This document shows, in pieces, positions 41,998 through 50,544 of a DNA stretch of 64,000 nt. Positions within the stretch are counted from its first letter, which is position 1, and every line of letters begins with the position of its first letter. The notes beneath the pieces are model-generated. The model saw only the letters and a list, made by a program, of their open reading frames with translations, had not been told where the DNA came from and ran no database searches. The DNA comes from DASUNP01 sp963728545 (GTDB taxonomy: Bacteria; Acidobacteriota; Blastocatellia; UBA7656), in the NCBI GenBank assembly GCA_963728545.1, contig CAVSKO010000003.1, positions 434,001-498,000 on the forward strand. The letters run 5' to 3'. The position numbers and the translations under genes were made by a program.

Positions 41998-42480
41998 ATG
42001 GCAGAAGATCAAGCGAAGAACCAAAACGCTTCAGAGCCGTTCATACTTTTCGAGCTGGCGGGCACAACCTACGGCGTGCCCAGCCGCGCGGTGCAGCAGG
42101 TGGAACTGGTCGAACACATCACGCCGGTGCCGAATGCGCCTCCTGCCGTCGAAGGGGTCATCTTCTCGCGCGGCCAGGTTATTCCTGCGGTAAATCTGCG
42201 CGCCAGGTTCGGCTTTGAAAAGAGCCCTCACGATTTGCGAACGCGATTGATAGTCATCAACGCAAAGAGCCGCGTGATAGGTCTGATCGTTCACTCTGCT
42301 CGCGAATTCATATCTATCCCATCGAGCGCAATTCAACCTCCCAATGAAGCGATTTCGGGGTTGAAGGGGAAATATCTTGAAGGGATTGCCACACTCGACA
42401 AACGGATAATATTAATACTCAATCTCGATGAGGTCATAGACATGGCGGAGGTCCTGGCAACAGCGCCTGAAAGCGCATAA
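41998..42480 (+). CDS. cheW: CheW coupling protein
   Basis: The 160-residue protein is a CheW domain: FILFELAGTTYGVPSRAVQQ, VIFSRGQVIPAVNLRARFG and 'GIATLDKRIILILNLDEV'. It links receptors to CheA. A TTG four codons upstream is possible, but ATG 41998 is a better start. It ends 16 bases before the receptor gene. Confidence 0.92.
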   Translation: MAEDQAKNQNASEPFILFELAGTTYGVPSRAVQQVELVEHITPVPNAPPAVEGVIFSRGQVIPAVNLRARFGFEKSPHDLRTRLIVINAKSRVIGLIVHSAREFISIPSSAIQPPNEAISGLKGKYLEGIATLDKRIILILNLDEVIDMAEVLATAPESA

Positions 42481-42496
42481 TCAAGGAGGAAAACCA

Positions 42497-43972
42497 ATGG
42501 CTGCTCAGATGCGCGGAGACGAAGGTGATTCGACTATAAATATTGAGAGCGCGCGCGAACAAGCGAACCAGGTAACGCGCACGGCCAGCGAAATCTCGCG
42601 CACCGCCGATCAGGTTGCGGAAGGCGCTGAGAGGCAAATTCGCTCGCTGGACGAGACCGTGAACAGCACCAATCAAATTGCTGCTTCTTTAAAGGAAACC
42701 GCCACTCAGGCCGAGTCTGTGGCAGGCTCGGCCGAGCAGCTTGTTTCTGCCATCAATGAAATGGCCGCTTCAGTCGAGCAGATCACGGCCAATACCATGA
42801 GCCTCAGCTCGTCCGTCGGCCAGACTGCGACCTCTATCAAGCAGTCTATTGCCTCTATTCAAAACGTGGCAAACACGTCCGAAGATATGGCTACGTCCGC
42901 CGAGCAAGTCACAGCTTCGATGAATGAAATGTCCGCGTCCATCAAAAGCGTCAGCGGCGATACCAACGCGCTTGTCGCTGCTGTCAATGAGAGCGCCGCA
43001 TCAATCGAAGAGATGACTCGCTCGATTCAAGGGATCGCGTCGAATGCGGATGATCTGTCTGCCGCAGCCGAGCAGACCGCCTCGTCCGTTAACGAGATGG
43101 GGGCGTCTATCGAAGAGGTCGCTGCGATGGCCGAAAACCTCGCGTCTTCCGTCGAAGAACTTTCCTCATCAATCGAAGAGATGGCCCGCTCCATACATGG
43201 CGTCGCGCAGAATTCGCAGAGGATTACAGAAGCCGCGACCGGAGCGGCCACAAGTGCGGAAGAGATGGATCGCTCGATTCGCTCTGTCGCGTCTCTTGCC
43301 AGGAAAGCGGACGAAGCGACTTTGCGCGTGGCGCAGGACGCCGAAGGAGGCGGGGCGATTGTTCAGAAATCGATCCAGGGTCTGGGGCGCGTGCGAGATT
43401 CGATGTCCCAGTCCGCAACCGTAATCCGCGAGATGGGCAAGCGCGCAAGCGAGATCAGCTCGATAGTAGACACGATCAACCTGATTGCCGAGCGCACGAA
43501 CCTGTTATCACTCAATGCGTCTATCGAAGCGGCGCGGGCGGGAGAAGCCGGGCGCGGCTTCAGCGTAGTCGCCGAAGAGATTCGCAACCTCGCAGACCGC
43601 TCGGCCCGCGCCACCGCCGACATCGCCGCGATCATCAAGGCATTGCAAGAGGTTGCCCAGGAGGCCGTCACAGCCTCAAATGATGGGTTGCGCGTAGCCG
43701 ACGAGAGCAGCCGCCTCTCCGAAGAGGGGGCAGCAGGGCTGAAGAAGATTCTCCTGGGGGTTCAGGAGACGACTCAAATTGTCAGCCAGATTGCCCGCGC
43801 CACCGAAGAGCAGTTGAGCGCGGGGCAGAGTGTTGTGACCGCAATCACCACGACCGCGAGTCAATCAAAAGAGGTGAGCGCCGCGGCCGGCGAGCAGGCG
43901 AAAGCCGTAGAGACAATCGTCCAGGCCGCCTCCCATATGCGCAAGACCGCGCAGCAGGTTCTCAGGCCATGA
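42497..43972 (+). CDS. Soluble methyl-accepting chemotaxis protein
   Basis: The 491-residue protein has no membrane segment and no sensor domain; almost all of it is coiled coil. Residues about 20-280 are regular repeats of the kind 'SASIEEMARSIHGVAQNS' with serine/alanine at core positions. The C-terminal signalling tip is classic: 'LIAERTNLLSLNASIEAARA', then GEAGRGFSVVAEEIRNLA. ATG 42497 follows AAGGAGGAAAACC. The very long repetitive coil is unusual. It must get input from partner proteins, perhaps the PAS-HEAT protein. Confidence 0.92.
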   Translation: MAAQMRGDEGDSTINIESAREQANQVTRTASEISRTADQVAEGAERQIRSLDETVNSTNQIAASLKETATQAESVAGSAEQLVSAINEMAASVEQITANTMSLSSSVGQTATSIKQSIASIQNVANTSEDMATSAEQVTASMNEMSASIKSVSGDTNALVAAVNESAASIEEMTRSIQGIASNADDLSAAAEQTASSVNEMGASIEEVAAMAENLASSVEELSSSIEEMARSIHGVAQNSQRITEAATGAATSAEEMDRSIRSVASLARKADEATLRVAQDAEGGGAIVQKSIQGLGRVRDSMSQSATVIREMGKRASEISSIVDTINLIAERTNLLSLNASIEAARAGEAGRGFSVVAEEIRNLADRSARATADIAAIIKALQEVAQEAVTASNDGLRVADESSRLSEEGAAGLKKILLGVQETTQIVSQIARATEEQLSAGQSVVTAITTTASQSKEVSAAAGEQAKAVETIVQAASHMRKTAQQVLRP

Positions 43973-44619
43973 ACGAACAGGGGCGAGCCGCGCGCGAGCT
44001 TATCAAAGCGGCTCAAAGCACTACTTCTATCGCCCTGCAAGTTCGCAAGGCTTCTGCGGAGCAGGCCAACGCCGCAAATCAAATTGCCCAGGCGGTTGAA
44101 TCCATGCGTCGCGGCGCGACCACTACATCGCGCGCGCTCGCCGAGCAGACGACGGCCAGCGATCAGGTCTCGACGGAAGCTGCGCGCCTTGCAAGCAGCA
44201 TTGCAAACATCAGCAGGGCGATGAAGGAACAATCCCTGGCTTCCGGAGAGATAACGACGGCGGCAGAGAGCATGCGAGCGCAGACCGACCAGATCGCAAA
44301 AGCGATGACCGAGCAGACGCGAGCCATAAAAGACATGTCGGACGGTGCGCGAAACGTCAGCAAGCAAATCAATTTAATCACACGCGCCAATCGCGAGCAC
44401 TCGACCGTGTCAGGGGCTCTGATCGGTAGCCTGTCGGATATTAAGCAAATTACCGAGCGCAACGCGCAAGGCGTTAAAGATACGCTGCGCAGCACCGAAA
44501 ACTTGATCGAGCGTGCGCGTATGCTCGATTCCATTATGGATGGTTTGAGCAATAGTGGTTTGAAGAATAATGGGCGCGGCGGGAAGAAATCCAGGAATAA
44601 AAAGAAGGCGAAGAGGTAA
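43969..44619 (+). CDS. Receptor-like coiled-coil protein without signalling tip
   Basis: The 216-residue protein begins MNEQGRAARELIKAAQSTTS, with heptads like those of receptor methylation helices ('QTTASDQVSTEAARLASSI', 'QTDQIAKAMTEQTRAIKD'). It lacks the signalling tip motif and ends with a very basic tail (KKSRNKKKAKR). Its start overlaps the receptor stop by ATGA. It may form mixed bundles with the receptor at 42497, or be the split C-terminal helix of one receptor. Confidence 0.75.
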   Translation: MNEQGRAARELIKAAQSTTSIALQVRKASAEQANAANQIAQAVESMRRGATTTSRALAEQTTASDQVSTEAARLASSIANISRAMKEQSLASGEITTAAESMRAQTDQIAKAMTEQTRAIKDMSDGARNVSKQINLITRANREHSTVSGALIGSLSDIKQITERNAQGVKDTLRSTENLIERARMLDSIMDGLSNSGLKNNGRGGKKSRNKKKAKR

Positions 44620-44710
44620 ATCAGGCGGCTATCGGTTATCAAAATTAATCGCCGCGTTCAAACTGTAATGAGGTAAACCACCGGCTGATAGCTGCTGGCT
44701 CTAGAACATT

Positions 44711-47437
44711 ATGACCTCAATCGAGCAAAGGGTTGGCATATTCACAACAGACGCAAAACTCGTCGTTCGCTCATGGGACGGCTGGTTAGCACTTGCCACA
44801 GGAATCGATCCGGAACAGGCGCGAGGGCAAGCGATTGTCGCTCTCTTTCCCGAGCTTGAAACGCGCGGGATGATTGCGCGCTTCGAGCGCGTGCTTGATA
44901 AGGGGGTTGTCGAAATTCTCGCGCCGACCTTTCATCACTACCTTATTCCCTGTAAGCCTGTCGCGCCGTCCAAGCGCTTTGACAAGATGCAGCAGCATGT
45001 GACGATTGCGCCGTTGCGCGAAAACGAATCCGTAGTCGGTACAATCATCACTATTGAAGATGTAACCTCGCGTCTCGACCGAGAGCGTGACCTGACCGAG
45101 CAGCTCGCAAGCTCTGATGAGCCGACCAGATTGCGGGCCGCCGAAGCTCTCGCCGAAGATGACGCGCTCTCATCCACACAGGGACTGGCGAGTTCACTCG
45201 GCGATGAAAGCTGGCGCGTGCGCAAGGCGGTCGTAGAAGGGCTAGCGCGCAAGGCTGGCGCTGATGAAGTCAATATCTTATTGCGCGCGCTCCGCGACGA
45301 GCATCGCAACCCCGGCGTTCTCAATAGCGCGCTACAGGTACTCGCGCTCAGCGGCATTGATGCTATCGAGCCGCTCGCCGAGTTTGTGAACGACCCTGAC
45401 GTTGACCTTCGCATCTACGCTACCCACGCGCTCGGAGACCAGCAAGACCCGCGCGCGGTGCACATCCTGCTTAACGCGCTCAAGGATGAAAACGTGAATG
45501 TGCGTTATCACGCGATAGAGGCTCTCGGAAAGCTGCGCGCCGCCGAGGCCGCAGATGCTCTGGCAAGCATCGCCGAATCGCGCGACTTCTTCCTGGCGTT
45601 CCCTGCGCTCGACGCTATCAGCGCCATCGGCGATTCGGGCATCGCCCCGCGCCTCGTGCCTTTGCTCGAAGATGAGATGCTGCGCTCGCCCGCGACCGAC
45701 GCGCTCGGTCGGCTTGGTGATGAAGACGTTGTCGCTCCGATGGTTGAGTTATTAAATACTCCGGGCGCGCACGCGCTGGTGATAACTCAGGCGCTCGCCA
45801 CCCTGTACGACCGTTATGAAAAATCGTATCAGGAAGGCTCATACATCGCGGACCTCGTGCGAGGCGCGATTGACCAAACGGGCGTGCGAAATTTGCTTGA
45901 CGCGATTGATCGGACGGGCGGCGACAATCTCCGGGCGCTCGCTCTTGTTCTAGGATGGCTGGAAGGCGAAGCCGTCGAGCGCGCGCTCGCGCGATTGCTC
46001 GGCCAGTCAAATGTGCGTAAGGAAATCATCGAATCCCTCGTGCGATATGGCGAGCGCGTGACGCGGCTATTGATCGAGCAGCTTGACTATGAAGAGGTTG
46101 AAACGCGCAAGGCCGCCGTTATTGCCCTCGGACGGATCGGGGATTCGAGCGCAGTGCCTGCGCTTGTCAACGCCCTGACTGGCGATGACGAATTAGCGAT
46201 AGTTGCTGCGGGCGCGCTCGGAAAGATCGGAGACCGGCGCGCCTTTGATGCGCTGCTTGGAATGCTGGATCACACGGATGGAGCCGTACGCCAGGCAGTC
46301 ATCGCAGCCATCAACTCGCTTGGTCATCCTGAAATGGCTGAGCGCGCGCTTGCGTTGCTTAATGATCCGAATCCTCACGTGCGCGAATCGGCGGTCAAGA
46401 TCGCGGGCTACTTCGGTTACGCCGAATGCACGGAGCTACTCTTGGAGCGTTGCCGTGACATGGATGAGAACGTGCGCCGCGCCGCGATAGAGCACATTCC
46501 TTACCTCGACGATGACCGCGTAGCCCCTACCCTCATTGAAGCAATGGGAAACGCGCCGCCCCGCGTACGCGCCGCCGCCGCCAGCGCTTTCGCGCAGGTC
46601 GAGCGGGACACGGCGTTGCCTTACTTGCTCGGCGCATTGAACGATTCCGATTCGTGGGTGCGATACTTTGCGGCCCGGTCAATCGGGCATCACAGGTACG
46701 TGGAGAGTTTGGATGCGCTCACCGAAGTGGCGAAGACGGACGAGGCGAGCCACGTCAGAATCGCGGCGGTCAATTCGCTCGGCAAGATTGATGGGTTGCG
46801 CGCCATCGCCGCACTTACATCCTTTATTGAAAGCCCTGATCCGGACCTGGCCCGCGCAGCGCTGAAATCGCTTGGACAGATCAATCATTCCGATGCGTCA
46901 CAGCCCCTGCTCGAAGCCCTGCGCTCGCCTATTACTGCGCTGCGGCTTGAGGCCATACAGGCTCTTGGCGTGCGAGGCGGGCAAGAGGCAATCAAATCAC
47001 TGCAATGGGCGGCTGCGGCGGATTCGGAGCCCGAAGTGGCACAGGCGGCAATTGATGCGCTCGCGCGACTGGCTACGCCCGAGTCTATTGCTGCGCTCGT
47101 CAATCTCACCGTAGAAACGACGTTGAGGGAAGCCAGCATTAACGCACTCGCGCGCCTGGGCGCGCAAAAGATTGAGCTAATAGGGAACGGGTTGAAACAC
47201 ACTCAGTCGAGCGTGCGACGCGCTGTGGCGGATGCTTTAGGGCGAATGAAACACCCGGTTGCATCCGAAATGTTGAGCGGCGCTTTGGGGGATGAAGAAG
47301 CGTCCGTGCGCCTGGCGGCAGTAAATGCGCTGGCGCACATAGGGAACCGCAGCGTTGAACGAAAACTATTGGCTTTAATGCGCACGGACCCGGATACGGC
47401 AGTGCGCCGCGCGGCTCAAAAGGCGTTAAGCAGATAA
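44711..47437 (+). CDS. PAS-HEAT repeat protein of the chemosensory operon
   Basis: The 908-residue protein has an N-terminal PAS domain (about 1-125: GIFTTDAKLVVRSWDGWL, FHHYLIPCKPV, GTIITIEDVTSRLDRERDL). The rest is about two dozen HEAT/PBS-lyase-type repeats of about 31 residues (examples: 'DVDLRIYATHALGDQQD', 'NVNVRYHAIEALGKLRA', 'DEASVRLAAVNALAHIGN'), forming a long solenoid for protein binding. The same PAS type begins the kinase at 50545. Inside a che operon this suggests a sensor or scaffold feeding the soluble receptor. Confidence 0.9.
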   Translation: MTSIEQRVGIFTTDAKLVVRSWDGWLALATGIDPEQARGQAIVALFPELETRGMIARFERVLDKGVVEILAPTFHHYLIPCKPVAPSKRFDKMQQHVTIAPLRENESVVGTIITIEDVTSRLDRERDLTEQLASSDEPTRLRAAEALAEDDALSSTQGLASSLGDESWRVRKAVVEGLARKAGADEVNILLRALRDEHRNPGVLNSALQVLALSGIDAIEPLAEFVNDPDVDLRIYATHALGDQQDPRAVHILLNALKDENVNVRYHAIEALGKLRAAEAADALASIAESRDFFLAFPALDAISAIGDSGIAPRLVPLLEDEMLRSPATDALGRLGDEDVVAPMVELLNTPGAHALVITQALATLYDRYEKSYQEGSYIADLVRGAIDQTGVRNLLDAIDRTGGDNLRALALVLGWLEGEAVERALARLLGQSNVRKEIIESLVRYGERVTRLLIEQLDYEEVETRKAAVIALGRIGDSSAVPALVNALTGDDELAIVAAGALGKIGDRRAFDALLGMLDHTDGAVRQAVIAAINSLGHPEMAERALALLNDPNPHVRESAVKIAGYFGYAECTELLLERCRDMDENVRRAAIEHIPYLDDDRVAPTLIEAMGNAPPRVRAAAASAFAQVERDTALPYLLGALNDSDSWVRYFAARSIGHHRYVESLDALTEVAKTDEASHVRIAAVNSLGKIDGLRAIAALTSFIESPDPDLARAALKSLGQINHSDASQPLLEALRSPITALRLEAIQALGVRGGQEAIKSLQWAAAADSEPEVAQAAIDALARLATPESIAALVNLTVETTLREASINALARLGAQKIELIGNGLKHTQSSVRRAVADALGRMKHPVASEMLSGALGDEEASVRLAAVNALAHIGNRSVERKLLALMRTDPDTAVRRAAQKALSR

Positions 47438-47539
47438 GATTCAACCTTCTGCAATCGGCCTTTGTTTTCAGGCGCGCATAATGAATATGGACGGTGCAAC
47501 ACATAACCGGAAGCCGATAGTTGAACTGAGTGCTGACGT

Positions 47540-48400
47540 ATGACGTTCTACGCAGATACCCTGGGATTATCCGACAGCGCGTTCACGCTTTTGCGTGACT
47601 TAATTCACGAGCGCGCAGGATTGTTTTTCGACAACGGCAAAAGCGATTTGCTCACGGATAAGCTCTCGCCGCTCGTCGTCGAGCGAGGGTTCGATTCGTT
47701 CCTGGACTATTACTATCTCCTGAAATACGACACGGGGGCCGAGCAGGAATGGAAGCGCGTGATGGACGCTTTGTCAGTCCCGGAGACTTTCTTCTGGCGA
47801 GAAATGGACCAGATTCGAGCTTTGGTAAACGTGATAGTGCCGCAGTATTTTTCGGCTCCCGGCGCTAAGCCTCTACGAATTTGGAGCGCGGCCTGCGCTA
47901 CGGGCGAAGAGCCGCTCAGCATAGCGATGGCGCTTAATGAAGAGGGATGGTTCGACCGCGCGCCCATAGAAATCTATGCGAGCGACGCAAGCGAGGCCGC
48001 GATTGACAGGGCGCGGCGCGGAATCTATCGCGAGCGTTCGTTCAGAAGCCTGCCGCCAAAACTGCGCGAGAAATACTTTTCCGAAGCTCAAGGCGGGTGG
48101 CGCATCACGCCCGGCCTTCACGCGAAAGTAAAGTGGGCGACTGCAAATTTGATGGACGAGAGGGACGTGGCGCCATTTGCCACTGCTAAGGTCATTTTTT
48201 GTCGCAACGTGTTTATCTATTTTTCGGACGAGACGATTCGAAAGACGGTGCGAATGTTTGCCGAGCGTATGCCTGAGCCGGGATATTTATTTGTCGCCGC
48301 GTCGGAGTCATTGTTGAGGCTGACGACACAGGTTCAATTTCAAGAGATCGGCGGCGCATTTGTTTACGTGAAGGGCCAGCAGTCAGCCTCAAGTGGATAG
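47540..48400 (+). CDS. cheR: CheR protein-glutamate methyltransferase
   Basis: The 286-residue protein has the CheR N-terminal helical domain, then the SAM-binding motif WSAACATGEEPLSIAM (near 112-127), 'IYASDASEAAIDRARRGIYR', and the end motif VIFCRNVFIYFSDE. It methylates glutamates of the receptor coils, using SAM. No receptor-tethering pentapeptide is seen in this operon. Confidence 0.94.
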   Translation: MTFYADTLGLSDSAFTLLRDLIHERAGLFFDNGKSDLLTDKLSPLVVERGFDSFLDYYYLLKYDTGAEQEWKRVMDALSVPETFFWREMDQIRALVNVIVPQYFSAPGAKPLRIWSAACATGEEPLSIAMALNEEGWFDRAPIEIYASDASEAAIDRARRGIYRERSFRSLPPKLREKYFSEAQGGWRITPGLHAKVKWATANLMDERDVAPFATAKVIFCRNVFIYFSDETIRKTVRMFAERMPEPGYLFVAASESLLRLTTQVQFQEIGGAFVYVKGQQSASSG

Positions 48401-48431
48401 CTTAAGCTGAGAGGAAAAGCCGAGGGAGAAT

Positions 48432-49475
48432 ATGGATCGAGTGCTGCGAGTTCTTGTGGTGGATGATTCGGCCTACGTGCGTAAGGTCATCAAGCAGATG
48501 TTGTCACGCAGCCCTTTTATCGAAGTGATCGGTGCTGCTCGCGACGGCAAGGAAGCCCTTGAAATGGTCGAACAGCTCCGGCCTGACGTAGTCACGTGCG
48601 ACCTGATTATGCCGGTGCTGGACGGAGTGGGCTTTGTGCGGGAGCAGATGTCGCGCCGCCCCATTCCAATCGTCATAGTCAGCATCGCAAACGATGGGAG
48701 CGAGCTTGCGCTCACAGCCCTGGACGCGGGCGCTGTCGATTTTGTCCAGAAGCCCACTGCGCTTGCGACGGAAAAGATGTTTGAAATCAACGACGAGTTG
48801 GTCGAAAAGGTCAAGTCCGCCGCCGGAGTGCAGATGGCCCGGTTGCAAACTACATTGTCTCGCGAGCCTGCCGTGAGTCTGCCCACACCAGGCTCGCGAG
48901 CGGGGCTGGTTGACATAGTCGTGTTGGGAATTTCGACCGGAGGGCCACAGGCTCTGAAATACTTGATCCCTCAATTGCCTGAGGATTTTCCGGTCCCTGT
49001 CGTGCTGGTCATGCACATGCCCGTAGGCTACACGGAAATGTACGCGCAAAAGCTGGACGAAATATCGCGGCTTAAAGTCAGCGAAGCGCGCGAAGGCGAT
49101 GCGGTCAAAGCGGGCTCTGTGCTGCTAGCCCCTGCGGGACGCCACTTGACTTTAAACCGCCTTGCCGGCGGCGCGATTGTCACACACCTGGATGCCCGGC
49201 CCTTCGACTCTGCGCACCGCCCGTCGGTCAACGTGCTGTTTCAATCGGCGGCAGAGGTTTTCGGCAGTCGCACTCTGGGCGTTGTAATGACGGGTATGGG
49301 GTCGGATGGAAAACAAGGCGCGGCATGGATAAAATCGCAGGGCGGTCTGGTTTTTACTGAGGCTGAGCAGTCCTGTATAGTGTATGGAATGCCTTTATCG
49401 GTTGTTGAAGCGGGGTTGAGCGATAAGAGCGTTCCGCTCGAAAGAATGGCACAAACTATTCTCGAGGTGGTATGA
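48432..49475 (+). CDS. cheB: CheB protein-glutamate methylesterase/deamidase
   Basis: The 347-residue protein has an N-terminal receiver (VVDDSAYVRK, D in TCDLIMPVLDG) and the methylesterase domain with S in GISTGGPQA, H in VMHMPVG and D in TGMGSDGKQGA. It removes receptor methyl groups when phosphorylated by CheA. It ends with an ATGA-type overlap with the next receiver gene. Confidence 0.95.
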   Translation: MDRVLRVLVVDDSAYVRKVIKQMLSRSPFIEVIGAARDGKEALEMVEQLRPDVVTCDLIMPVLDGVGFVREQMSRRPIPIVIVSIANDGSELALTALDAGAVDFVQKPTALATEKMFEINDELVEKVKSAAGVQMARLQTTLSREPAVSLPTPGSRAGLVDIVVLGISTGGPQALKYLIPQLPEDFPVPVVLVMHMPVGYTEMYAQKLDEISRLKVSEAREGDAVKAGSVLLAPAGRHLTLNRLAGGAIVTHLDARPFDSAHRPSVNVLFQSAAEVFGSRTLGVVMTGMGSDGKQGAAWIKSQGGLVFTEAEQSCIVYGMPLSVVEAGLSDKSVPLERMAQTILEVV

Positions 49476-49852
49476 TGGCAAAGATCTTAATTGTGGACGA
49501 CTCCGGCATGTCGCGCAGGACCCTGCGCAAAATTCTCGAACCCGCTGGACACGAGATCAGTGAAGCTGAAGAAGGTATTGTTGCTCTCGAACGTTACTTT
49601 CTTGACAAGCCCGATCTGGTCTTACTTGATCTGACAATGACGGGAATGTATGGAGTGGAAGTTCTGGATAAACTGCGCGAGATGGACCCGCAGGCTCGCG
49701 TGATCATTGCCAGCGCAGATATTCAAAGTTCGACGCGCGAGATGGTTGACGCAGGCGGCGCTAGCGCGTTCATCAACAAACCGTTCACGAGCGAGAAGGT
49801 GTTGAGTGCCGTGGGCATGGTGCTTCAAGGAAAAGCTGATGCAACTGAGTGA
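49472..49852 (+). CDS. Second CheY-like response regulator
   Basis: The 126-residue receiver has IVDDSGMSRRT, the acceptor in LVLLDLTMTGMYG, a serine in IIASADIQ (switch position S/A), and K in FINKPF. It is a single-domain regulator, perhaps an output or a phosphate sink. Start overlaps the cheB stop; its end overlaps the CheC-like gene by 14 bases. Confidence 0.9.
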   Translation: MMAKILIVDDSGMSRRTLRKILEPAGHEISEAEEGIVALERYFLDKPDLVLLDLTMTGMYGVEVLDKLREMDPQARVIIASADIQSSTREMVDAGGASAFINKPFTSEKVLSAVGMVLQGKADATE

Positions 49853-50456
49853 GCGTCAGAACGACGCCCTGAGCGAATTAATCAATATAGCCTTTTCGCG
49901 CACTGCGGCTTCGCTTTCGGAGTTGACCGGGCACAGAGTAGTGCTGGACGTGCCAAAGGTCGCCATATACCCTATCAGCGAATTAACAACAAGACTTGCC
50001 GAATTCTTGCCCGCCGAGCTTGCGAGCGTCCATCAGGTCTTTACGGGACCTCTGACCGGCGATGCGTTGCTGCTGCTGAATTATGATGGCGCGGTAATGC
50101 TAACAGAGTTGCTCACGGATGAAGCTATACACTCACACAAGCTGAACGAGTCGGCGCGCGAAGTGCTGACCGAAGTCGGGAACATACTCTTGAATGCCTG
50201 TCTGGGTATGTTCGGCAACCTGCTGCAAGTTCGCATCTCTTTTTCAGTACCGCGCCTGCATCTTGAGACTCTGGGCGGCATGGTAAAATCGCTCGTCATT
50301 GATAAAGAGGAGTTGCGCTATGCGCTCGTCGTCTACACGGCTTTCCGCGTGCGCGACAGCGCCATCAGCGGATTCCTCGTCATAGCTTTAAGTGTAGTGA
50401 GCCTTGATCGCTTAATCCAGGAAGTCGAAAAGTGGGAAGAAAAGCAGGGGAATTAA
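49839..50456 (+). CDS. CheC-family CheY-phosphatase
   Basis: The 205-residue protein begins MQLSERQNDALSELINIAFS and holds two CheC-type motifs with the acid-amide pair: SELINIAFSRTAASLSEL and TEVGNILLNACLGMFGN. These E and N residues remove phosphate from CheY-type regulators. I use ATG 49839, since the family N-terminus begins there. Coupling with the receiver gene before it suggests that this regulator is its substrate. Confidence 0.88.
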   Translation: MQLSERQNDALSELINIAFSRTAASLSELTGHRVVLDVPKVAIYPISELTTRLAEFLPAELASVHQVFTGPLTGDALLLLNYDGAVMLTELLTDEAIHSHKLNESAREVLTEVGNILLNACLGMFGNLLQVRISFSVPRLHLETLGGMVKSLVIDKEELRYALVVYTAFRVRDSAISGFLVIALSVVSLDRLIQEVEKWEEKQGN

Positions 50457-50544
50457 TATCAATCAAACCTACGAGTCATCGTCGCCTGTTCGAATGCGCT
50501 GAATCTGCGATGCTGAAAACCAATTCTTTATCTGTGAGTTAATT

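Noticed and set aside
42497..43972. Membrane receptor
   Set aside because: No hydrophobic segment is present in the whole protein.
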